A DNA stretch of 5,855 bases from JBDREF01 sp043820045 (GTDB taxonomy: Bacteria > Planctomycetota > Phycisphaerae > Sedimentisphaerales > Anaerobacaceae), in assembly GCA_043820045.1 (NCBI GenBank), contig JBDREF010000354.1:1-5855 (forward strand), read 5' to 3'. Below, piece after piece: positions 1-5,855 of the stretch; the stretch's first letter is position 1; the number at the start of each line of letters is the position of its first letter. The notes beneath the pieces are model-generated. The model made no database searches and was not told the origin of the DNA. It saw nothing but the letters and a program-made list of their open reading frames with translations. Both the position numbers and the translations under genes were made by a program.

Positions 1-1908
1 CACCGCGGTCCGGATGAGTCCGGCATCTACCTTGACGACCGGGTCGGACTGGGTCACGCCCGGTTGAGCATTATCGACCTGTCGTCCGGCGTGCAGCCGA
101 TCCACAACGAAGACAAGAGTATGTGGATCGTTTACAACGGAGAGATATTCAACTACCTGGAGTTGAAACAGAACCTGCTGCAAAAAGGTCACCGTTTTTA
201 CACAACGTCCGACACCGAGGTATTACTCCATCTGTATGAAGAAGAAGGCCCGGATTGCCTGGCTAAGTTGAACGGTCAGTTTGCCTTGGCGATCTGGGAT
301 GCGAAGAAGAAGGAATTGTTCCTGGCGCGAGACAGGGTCGGCATTCGACCATTGTATTACACGATGCTTGGAAATACCATGATTTTCGGCTCTGAGATCA
401 AATCGATTTTCATGAACGCCAACGTCCCTCGCCGGATTGATCCGGTTGCGATGGATCAAATCTTCACGTTCTGGACGACCCTGACTCCGAGGACGGCGTT
501 CAAGGACATATACGAACTGCCGCCGGGTCATTACCTTAAGACATCCAATGGCAAGGTTACTTTCAAGAAGTACTGGGACATCCCTTTGTGTCCTCGCGCC
601 GAGCAGGTGGATTTGGAGCCCCGGGAAATCTGCCGGCAAGTCCGGGAACTGTTGCTGGATGCGGTTCGGATTCGCCTGCGGGCCGATGTTCCGGTGGGCT
701 GCTATCTCAGCGGCGGGCTCGATTCCTCCGGAGTTACAACGCTGGTTGTGAGAAACTTCAATAGCGACGTGAGGACCTTCGGAATACGTTTCGAACAGGA
801 CGGTTTTGACGAAGGCGAACATCAAAACCGAATGGTCTCGTTTCTGAATACCAAACACACTGAGATTCAAGCGACGAACGATAAGATCGGCTCTTCGCTT
901 CCTGAGTGTTTGTGGCATTGCGAAAAACCTCTGTTGAGAACTGCTCCGATACCGTTGTTCCTGCTCTCGGATGCTGTGCATCAGAGCGGTTATAAAGTGG
1001 TGCTGACAGGTGAGGGGGCCGACGAAGTCTTCGGCGGCTACAATATCTTTCGGGAAGCCAAGGTCAGGCGGTTCTGGGCGAGATATCCCGATTCGCAGAG
1101 CCGGGCGGAAATGATTGGCAGATTGTACCCTTATATATTCAACAATCCCAGGCTCAAAAGTACATTGCAGTCGTTCTTTGCCAAGGGTCTGGACAAAACG
1201 GACGATCCGATTTTTTCTCATTTCATACGATGGGAGAATACGAGCAGGCTCAAGACGTTCTTTTCCGCCGATCTCAGCAGTGCCGTTGGCTCTTATTCCG
1301 GATACGATCAGGTCAGAGAGAGTTTGCCGAAAGCTTACGAGCATGCCGATAGCTTCTCGAAAGCTCAGTACCTGGAGATGGCTATTTTTCTGAGCAATTA
1401 TCTTCTTTCTTCACAGGGGGACCGGATGGCAATGGCTCATTCGGTAGAAATCAGGCTCCCTTATCTGGACTTCCGCGTGATCGATTTCATGGCGCGAGTA
1501 CCCGCCAGGTTGAAGATCATGGGCTTAAATGAAAAGCATATCCTGAAGAAGTCTTTTCAGGGGATCTTGCCTGACGAAATCGCCTCACGGCCGAAACATC
1601 CTTACCGTGCACCAATCAAGCAAAGCTTGCTTAACGGAAAGAGCGCCGAATATGTAAGAGAAGCTTTATCGGAGAAATCGCTCGAAACGTCAGGCCTGTT
1701 CGACGCCGGCAAGGTTACACGGCTGTTGCGAAAGCTCGAATCGCTCGATAATCCGAGCGAGATTGATAACATGGCCCTCGTGGGCATTTTGTCCTCACAG
1801 CTTGTCTATCATAAATTTGTGGAGAACTTCCCCGGCAAGGTCGCCAATGGGGCCGTACCGAGCCTCGTTGTGGATCAAAGGCCTGATGTGTTGAAATCAC
1901 AGGTATGA
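1..1908 (+). CDS. asnB: Asparagine synthase (glutamine-hydrolyzing)-type amidotransferase, 5' partial
   Basis: The reading frame is open from base 1, so the gene starts upstream; the TTG at 64 is internal. The first codons read HRGPDESG, the arginine-containing glutamine-site motif that lies near residue 30 in E. coli AsnB. About 30 residues, including the catalytic N-terminal Cys, are therefore missing, and 635 residues are present. The glutaminase (class II, Ntn) domain continues with YNGEIFNY, TSDTEVLL and RDRVGIRPLYY. The synthetase domain has the PP-loop SGGLDSS (codons 237-243), GEGADEVFGGY (from codon 337), GDRMAMAHSVEIRLPYLD and a C-terminal KHPYRAP segment. Family chemistry: glutamine releases ammonia, which travels to an acyl-AMP intermediate formed with ATP, giving an amide. 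The full protein would be about 665 residues, longer than E. coli AsnB (554) and closer to the AsnB-like amidotransferases of polysaccharide and exosortase loci. It is the first visible gene of the apparent operon. The acceptor could be aspartate, or a sugar or uronic acid carboxylate; the sequence does not decide. The family call is very secure; the gene symbol means family only. Confidence 0.95.
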   Translation, partial: HRGPDESGIYLDDRVGLGHARLSIIDLSSGVQPIHNEDKSMWIVYNGEIFNYLELKQNLLQKGHRFYTTSDTEVLLHLYEEEGPDCLAKLNGQFALAIWDAKKKELFLARDRVGIRPLYYTMLGNTMIFGSEIKSIFMNANVPRRIDPVAMDQIFTFWTTLTPRTAFKDIYELPPGHYLKTSNGKVTFKKYWDIPLCPRAEQVDLEPREICRQVRELLLDAVRIRLRADVPVGCYLSGGLDSSGVTTLVVRNFNSDVRTFGIRFEQDGFDEGEHQNRMVSFLNTKHTEIQATNDKIGSSLPECLWHCEKPLLRTAPIPLFLLSDAVHQSGYKVVLTGEGADEVFGGYNIFREAKVRRFWARYPDSQSRAEMIGRLYPYIFNNPRLKSTLQSFFAKGLDKTDDPIFSHFIRWENTSRLKTFFSADLSSAVGSYSGYDQVRESLPKAYEHADSFSKAQYLEMAIFLSNYLLSSQGDRMAMAHSVEIRLPYLDFRVIDFMARVPARLKIMGLNEKHILKKSFQGILPDEIASRPKHPYRAPIKQSLLNGKSAEYVREALSEKSLETSGLFDAGKVTRLLRKLESLDNPSEIDNMALVGILSSQLVYHKFVENFPGKVANGAVPSLVVDQRPDVLKSQV

Positions 1909-1957
1909 CGGTTCGGGGTCGGCCCGGGCGTAAAGATAATGGAGTCATGGAATTGTT

Positions 1958-1961
1958 GAGG
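1958..1961 (+). promoter_or_regulatory. Ribosome binding site for the AMP-forming ligase
   Basis: GAGG lies 10 bases before the ATG at 1972, inside the 63-base gap after the asparagine synthase stop. It supports that ATG as the start. No hairpin with a T-run is seen in the gap, so read-through from the upstream gene is expected. Confidence 0.6.
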
Positions 1962-1971
1962 ATGTGTACAG

Positions 1972-3576
1972 ATGGTTGAATTCGATCCTACTTTAGTACA
2001 CGATTGGCTGAGGCGTTCGGCTCGGCGGTTTCCGGACAAGGCCGCCCTCGTATGCGGTCAGCAACGCTGGACATACAAGGCTCTTGATGAACGCAGCGAC
2101 TATCTGGCATGCGCTCTGTTGGATGCAGGCGTGCGGCGACAGGACCGGGTGATTGTGCTCCTTGACAATTCGGCTGAAACCGTAATCTCGCTGTATGGCA
2201 TTCTAAAAGCCGGCGGGGTATTTGTAATATTGGCCGGTTCGATTAAAGGGCCGAAGCTCAGGTACATCCTGGAAAACTCCGGCGCCGCCGTATTGATAAC
2301 ACATGTGAGCAAGGCTAAGGTCGTCAACGATGCCTTAGGGGACCGACCGGAAGGATGCAAGGTAATCTGGGTGGGGCCGACTGTACGAATTCCGCAGGAA
2401 TTCTCCGAATCGGGCCTCATCTGGGATGAGATATTCTCTGATTTTGAAAAAACAGCGCCGGATGAAAAAATAAACTCGAAGCTGCCGCGCTGTGTGGATG
2501 TGGATTTAGCCACCCTCATTTATACATCCGGCTCTACGGGCGAGCCTAAAGGGGTGATGTCAACCCACCATAACATGATCTCCGCCGCCAGAAGCATCAT
2601 TCAGTATATAGGAAATGCGGAAGATGATGTTATTCTCGATGTTCTGCCCCTGTCGTTCGACTACGGCCTGTATCAGGTCATTATGGCGTTCATGTTCGGC
2701 GGCACCGTAGTCCTGGAAAAATCTTTTCTCTACCTTCACAGTATTCTGGAACGCATTGCGCAGGAAAAGGTAACCGGATTCCCCATTGTACCAACTATTG
2801 TGGCAATGTTACTGAAGCTGCAGGATCTGACGAAATATGACCTGGCAACTCTCCGGTACATGACCAACACAGGAGCGGCACTGCCGGTCGAGCACATTCG
2901 CAGGCTCCGAAGTATGTTCCCTCAGGTAACCATGATTTCCATGTTCGGACTGACCGAGTGCAAGCGGGTCTGCTACCTGCCGCCCGAAGAACTCGACCGA
3001 AGGCCTTCATCGGTGGGCAAAGCCATGCCGAATTGCGAGGTCTTCGTAGTTGACGAAGGCGGCAATGAAGTAGCTCCGGGCCAGACGGGGGAGCTTATTA
3101 TTAGAGGCTCGAACGTTATGCAGGGCTATTGGGCGGACCCGAAGCTTACCGCCCGGACCTACAGAGACGGCCAATATCCCAGCGGCAGAATACTCTATTC
3201 GGGCGACTACTTCCGCAGAGACGATGATGGATTTCTCTATTTCCTGGGCAGGAAAGACGACATGATCAAGAGCAAGGGGGAGCGAATCAGCGCCAAGGAG
3301 GTGGAGAACAACATCTGCGGCATGGAAGGCGTGGCAGAAGTTGCGGTCATTGGGCTGCCGGACGAGATATTCGGCCAGGTAATCAAAGCCTATATTGTGC
3401 CTGCTCCCGGTGTTGAACTGAGCGAGAAACAGGTCTTGAAATACTGTTCCGAAAACATGGAGACCTTCATGGTTCCGAAATACGTTGAGTTTATGGATAG
3501 CCTGCCGAAAACACCGAACGGGAAGATCGACAAGAAGCAACTCAAGGCAAATGAAGAGTCAGGCATCTCCGGCTGA
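1972..3576 (+). CDS. AMP-forming acyl/aminoacyl ligase (ANL superfamily), exosortase-A-associated type
   Basis: This 534-residue protein is a complete ANL adenylating enzyme, acting in the cytoplasm. It activates a carboxylate with ATP to an acyl-AMP and passes the acyl group to CoA or to a carrier-protein thiol. Visible motifs in order: the P-loop YTSGSTGEPKG (residues 184-194), LSFDYGLYQ (Asp230), the adenine motif MFGLTE (324-329), SGD (410-412), the hinge GRKDDMIKSKGERI (426-439) and the C-terminal PNGKID with the catalytic Lys518. The length is normal and no key residue is missing. Segments such as LPLSFDYGL, GLTE followed by YLPPEELDRRP, and IGKA/VGKAMPN-like text resemble, from memory, the acyl-CoA ligases tied to exosortase A / PEP-CTERM polysaccharide loci (TIGR03098). 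Asp230 sits where amino-acid-activating domains (PheA Asp235, DltA) carry the Asp that holds the substrate amino group, so an amino acid substrate is possible. The start is the ATG at 1972, behind GAGG. The ligase family is near certain; the substrate is unknown. Confidence 0.93.
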   Translation: MVEFDPTLVHDWLRRSARRFPDKAALVCGQQRWTYKALDERSDYLACALLDAGVRRQDRVIVLLDNSAETVISLYGILKAGGVFVILAGSIKGPKLRYILENSGAAVLITHVSKAKVVNDALGDRPEGCKVIWVGPTVRIPQEFSESGLIWDEIFSDFEKTAPDEKINSKLPRCVDVDLATLIYTSGSTGEPKGVMSTHHNMISAARSIIQYIGNAEDDVILDVLPLSFDYGLYQVIMAFMFGGTVVLEKSFLYLHSILERIAQEKVTGFPIVPTIVAMLLKLQDLTKYDLATLRYMTNTGAALPVEHIRRLRSMFPQVTMISMFGLTECKRVCYLPPEELDRRPSSVGKAMPNCEVFVVDEGGNEVAPGQTGELIIRGSNVMQGYWADPKLTARTYRDGQYPSGRILYSGDYFRRDDDGFLYFLGRKDDMIKSKGERISAKEVENNICGMEGVAEVAVIGLPDEIFGQVIKAYIVPAPGVELSEKQVLKYCSENMETFMVPKYVEFMDSLPKTPNGKIDKKQLKANEESGISG

Positions 3577-3669
3577 CATAGAGACAAGATTATCAAGCGA
3601 AGAATGAGCCGACGAAGGACGGTAATGACAGCACAGGCCTGACATATCCGCTCAAGAAAACGGTTTTGT

Positions 3670-3673
3670 GGAG
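3670..3673 (+). promoter_or_regulatory. Ribosome binding site that selects the NadE-like start at 3683
   Basis: GGAG lies 9 bases before the ATG at 3683. An in-frame GTG at 3668 would start five codons earlier, but it overlaps this site and has no Shine-Dalgarno sequence of its own. The ATG is therefore preferred. Confidence 0.6.
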
Positions 3674-3682
3674 TACTTGTCA

Positions 3683-4669
3683 ATGGGTAGTGGAAAGTTC
3701 TCTATTGATACACTGAGGCTCGATTGCCACAGAGAGGCGGAAAAGATAGCCAATGTCTTGCGCGAAGTTGTTCTCAAACGCTTCAAAAAACGCGGCGTAG
3801 TAGTCGCTCTGTCAGGCGGTATTGACAGCAGTGTGGTTGGAGCCCTTTGCGTTCGTGCCTTCGGCAAAGAGCGAGTGTTCGGACTTCTGATGCCGGAAAA
3901 GGACTCGGCCCGGGAGACATTGGAGCTGAGCAGGCTGATCAGCGATCATCTGGAAATAGCGACGGCCTGCGAAGATATTACCGGTATTCTGGAGTCCGTC
4001 GGGTGCTATCGGCGCAGGGACGAGGCGATAAAGAGCGTAGTTCCGGAATACGGCCCCGGTTTTAAGTGCAAGATCGTACTTCCCAGCGTTCTGGAGGATG
4101 AGAGATACAGAATATTCTCGGTAGTCGTTCAGTCTCCCGAGGGCGAGCAGACGAAAGTCAGGCTAACACACTCCGCATACCTGCAGATCGTGGCTGCAAC
4201 AAACTTCAAACAGCGGACACGAAAGATGCTGGAATATTATCACGCCGACCGGCTCAATTATGCTGCTACAGGGACCCCCAACCGCCAGGAATACGACCAG
4301 GGCTTCTTCGTCAAGCTCGGCGATGGCGCCGCAGACATAAAACCGATTGCGCACCTTTACAAGACACAGGTCTATCAGATGGCCGAGTTTCTCGGCGTCC
4401 CCAGAGAGATTTGTGAGCGGCCGCCAACTACGGACACGTATTCCATGCAGCAAAGTCAAGAGGAATTCTATTTTTCCGTCCCCTATGACAAGATGGATTT
4501 GTGTTTATACGGGAAGAACCATTCGGTTTCTGTCGAAGACGCTGCCGATGCAGCAGGCCTGACTGCCGAACAGGTGGATCGCGTTTACCGCGACATAGAT
4601 GCCAAGCGAAACGCCACACGCTATCTTCACACTCCGCCTGTATTGGTCGAGAAGGTGGAAGAAATATAA
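3683..4669 (+). CDS. nadE: Divergent NAD+ synthase (NadE)-like ATP-pyrophosphatase with an internal insertion
   Basis: The protein has 328 residues from the ATG at 3683. NadE adenylates nicotinic acid adenine dinucleotide and replaces AMP with ammonia to give NAD+, in the cytoplasm. The N-type PP-loop is clear: VVVALSGGIDSS, with SGGIDSS at residues 44-50. The second half matches NadE: NFKQRTRKM (from 174, compare the NIQAR-RM segment), ATGTPNRQE (Glu203), GFFVKLGDGAADIKPI (207-222), LYKTQV, ERPPTTD and a C-terminal HTPPVL. There is no N-terminal nitrilase/glutaminase domain, so free ammonia or another donor would be used. It is longer than single-domain NadE (about 245-275 residues). The extra length lies mainly at about 119-168, a segment predicted by eye to be rich in beta strands, in front of NFKQR. 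It follows the ligase after 106 bases with no supported gene. It may be a true NAD+ synthase, or a paralog that amidates another carboxylate for this locus. The superfamily is certain; the substrate is not. Confidence 0.88.
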   Translation: MGSGKFSIDTLRLDCHREAEKIANVLREVVLKRFKKRGVVVALSGGIDSSVVGALCVRAFGKERVFGLLMPEKDSARETLELSRLISDHLEIATACEDITGILESVGCYRRRDEAIKSVVPEYGPGFKCKIVLPSVLEDERYRIFSVVVQSPEGEQTKVRLTHSAYLQIVAATNFKQRTRKMLEYYHADRLNYAATGTPNRQEYDQGFFVKLGDGAADIKPIAHLYKTQVYQMAEFLGVPREICERPPTTDTYSMQQSQEEFYFSVPYDKMDLCLYGKNHSVSVEDAADAAGLTAEQVDRVYRDIDAKRNATRYLHTPPVLVEKVEEI

Positions 4670-4722
4670 TACTGACTCCGAACTGCGATTGCTGAAATAA
4701 TCTGTTCATCAAGTACTGTTTT

Positions 4723-5589
4723 ATGAAAACCGGAACACGCCGTGTCTTAGTAGCTATGGCAATTGTCCTTATTGCAGGTGGCGTAGGAATGGTTGGTGCG
4801 AGAATAAAGATAACGAGCGATGTGCACAAGGTAACGCTGCCCTCCCTTGATGATGTGCCGGCGGAGTGCTGGGCCATACTTGCAGAGAAGAAAGTTTTTT
4901 TCGGCCACCACTCTGTCGGGTACAACATCATTGATGGAATTGGTGATATCATGAGGGAACGTGACTGCGTGAAGCTCAATATTGTTGAAACATTCGATCC
5001 CGCCGACTTCGATCAACCAGTATTTGCCCATCTACCGGTCGGAAGGAACACTGATCCTCTATCGAAGATCAACAGCTTCAGGGAGATCATGGATTCCGGC
5101 GTTGGGGAGAAAGCCGACATCGTGTTCTTCAAGCTCTGTTACGTTGATGTAATGCGGGATTCGGACGTCCAACAGATATTCGGCAGTTACAAAACGGCGA
5201 TTGAACAATTACAGGGCCGTTATCCCCGGGCAAAGTTCCTGCATATAACCGTTCCGATACGCTCGACACCGAAAGGTATCGGGAGGAACTTGAAACATTC
5301 CATCAAGTCATTGATAGGCAAGTCTGGTGTGTTGGATGACAACATTATTCGGCAGCGTTATAACAAGCTGTTATGTGACACTTACTCCGGAACAGAGCCT
5401 GTCTTCGATCTCGCTCTTGCCGAGTCGATCGATCCGAGCGGTCTTAGATGTTATGCGACCAAAGGGGAAAAGGTCTATGTCATGATATCCGAGTACACTG
5501 ATGATGGTGGACACCTTAATTCCGATGGCAGGAGAAAAGTGGCTGAGCAACTGCTCGTAATCCTTGCCGAGATGGCTGGAAACTCCTAA
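4723..5589 (+). CDS. SGNH/GDSL-hydrolase-like protein with N-terminal signal or anchor
   Basis: The protein has 288 residues. After a short basic start (KTGTRR) comes a hydrophobic stretch at residues 8-25, a signal peptide or signal anchor, so the rest probably lies outside the cytoplasmic membrane. Block I is FFGHHSVGYNI, with Ser64 as the candidate nucleophile after a beta strand, instead of the usual GDS. Near the C-terminus, DGGHLNSDG (Asp261, His264) matches block V, DxxH, which supplies the Asp and His of the catalytic triad. Between them are a DIVFFKLCYVD segment (Lys137, Cys139, Tyr140) where block III (GxND) would be expected, and HITVP (174-178). Family members act as esterases or acetyl-transfer partners on polysaccharides, as AlgJ/AlgX and DltD do. 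The gene starts at ATG 4723, 53 bases after the NadE-like gene; no clear ribosome site precedes it, and no other ATG upstream is in frame. A later ATG at 4789 would destroy the hydrophobic segment. The fold call is good; the substrate is unknown, and it could be a catalytically altered member. Confidence 0.8.
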   Translation: MKTGTRRVLVAMAIVLIAGGVGMVGARIKITSDVHKVTLPSLDDVPAECWAILAEKKVFFGHHSVGYNIIDGIGDIMRERDCVKLNIVETFDPADFDQPVFAHLPVGRNTDPLSKINSFREIMDSGVGEKADIVFFKLCYVDVMRDSDVQQIFGSYKTAIEQLQGRYPRAKFLHITVPIRSTPKGIGRNLKHSIKSLIGKSGVLDDNIIRQRYNKLLCDTYSGTEPVFDLALAESIDPSGLRCYATKGEKVYVMISEYTDDGGHLNSDGRRKVAEQLLVILAEMAGNS

Positions 5590-5636
5590 GCGTACATTGA
5601 GAATATTTTCTTTGCGTTTGTGATGAAAGCGGCAAA

Positions 5637-5855
5637 TTGAACACACTTGTCAGCAACAAAACGAAAAAAACTCTGTTGTGCTCCATATTTGAAGCCGAAT
5701 CGGCGGTTGCGTCACAGAAGTTCAGGATTGCAAACGTAGAGCGACTGCGTATCCTGGCGATCTTCGGCATAATCTGGTTTCATACGGAAGGGGCTTTCGG
5801 ACGGAGCGTTGGATACGCAGGTCTGCCGGTGTTTATCATGATTTTCTGTGCTCTG
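5637..5855 (+). CDS. Acyltransferase-3 family membrane protein, N-terminal fragment (3' partial)
   Basis: A frame open from 5601 to the window end encodes, at 5742-5855, RLRILAIFGIIWFHTEG, then GRSVGYAGLPVFIMIFCAL. This matches the first and second membrane segments of the acyltransferase-3 family (PF01757, OafB-like), including the R-x10-H motif (Arg codon 5748, His codon 5781) conserved in O-acetyltransferases. Such proteins have about ten membrane helices and 330-400 residues and move acyl groups across the membrane onto sugars; only about 73 residues are in the window. The start is unclear: there is no in-frame ATG before the membrane segment. TTG at 5637 and TTG at 5676 are the candidates; neither has a strong ribosome site, and 5637 would give a 37-residue leader before the Arg. 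It follows the SGNH gene by about 47 bases, a pairing typical of polysaccharide O-acylation. The family call is good; the start is a guess. Confidence 0.75.
   Translation, partial: MNTLVSNKTKKTLLCSIFEAESAVASQKFRIANVERLRILAIFGIIWFHTEGAFGRSVGYAGLPVFIMIFCAL

Noticed and set aside
223..1344. Long antisense open frame (373 codons) opposite the asparagine synthase
   Set aside because: The + strand frame shows clear family motifs along this whole stretch. The antisense product has no recognisable domain and looks like a codon-bias shadow.
1939..1959. Six-codon frame in the gap before the ligase
   Set aside because: No ribosome site precedes it, and its length is expected by chance.
3007..3540. Antisense open frame of 177 codons opposite the ligase C-terminal domain
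   Set aside because: It lies over conserved ligase motifs (SGD, GRKDDMIK, PNGKID) and shows no protein family features of its own.
3577..3682. Possible small gene or terminator in the 106-base gap (ATG 3604 opens a 12-codon frame; AGGCCT palindrome; AAAAC/GTTTT symmetry)
   Set aside because: The frame is tiny with no ribosome site, the palindrome is short, and the AAAAC-G-GTTTT symmetry leaves no loop for a hairpin. No T-run follows a stem.
3668..3682. GTG at 3668 as start of the NadE-like gene
   Set aside because: The ATG at 3683 has a well-placed GGAG nine bases upstream, whereas the GTG has none and overlaps that site.
4428..4979. Antisense open frame of 183 codons spanning the NadE-like/SGNH junction
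   Set aside because: It covers the 3' end of one supported gene and the 5' end of another; no motif or ribosome site supports it.

Overview
The window holds five protein genes, all on the + strand and closely spaced (gaps of 63, 106, 53 and about 47 bases). No convincing terminator or internal promoter separates them, so they read as one operon. The first gene is cut at its 5' end and the last at its 3' end. No RNA gene, insertion sequence, CRISPR array, attachment site or origin was seen, and no stretch over 300 bases lacks a gene.

Layout: (1) bases 1-1908, a glutamine-dependent asparagine synthase / amidotransferase, missing about the first 30 residues including the catalytic Cys; (2) 1972-3576, an AMP-forming acyl or aminoacyl ligase resembling the subfamily found with exosortase A / PEP-CTERM polysaccharide loci; (3) 3683-4669, a divergent NAD+ synthase (NadE)-like ATP-pyrophosphatase with an insertion of about 50 residues; (4) 4723-5589, an exported or membrane-anchored SGNH-hydrolase-like protein with unusual motif blocks; (5) about 5637 to the window end, the N-terminus of a membrane acyltransferase-3 family protein with an R-x10-H motif.

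How they may work together (inference): three cytoplasmic enzymes that activate carboxylates with ATP, two of which normally make amides, are followed by an envelope SGNH protein and a membrane acyltransferase. This suggests a locus that makes and attaches an acyl, aminoacyl or amide decoration on a surface polysaccharide or other glycoconjugate. The logic resembles teichoic acid D-alanylation (ligase, carrier protein, membrane acyltransferase, SGNH protein), although no carrier protein gene is visible here. NadE and AsnB in this setting are more likely pathway-dedicated paralogs than housekeeping enzymes, but the sequence alone does not prove that.

Organism: a bacterium with roughly balanced GC content, ATG starts and occasional Shine-Dalgarno sites. 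The gene set fits envelope polysaccharide loci of Gram-negative-type or environmental uncultured bacteria. The window contains no marker that would name a phylum.
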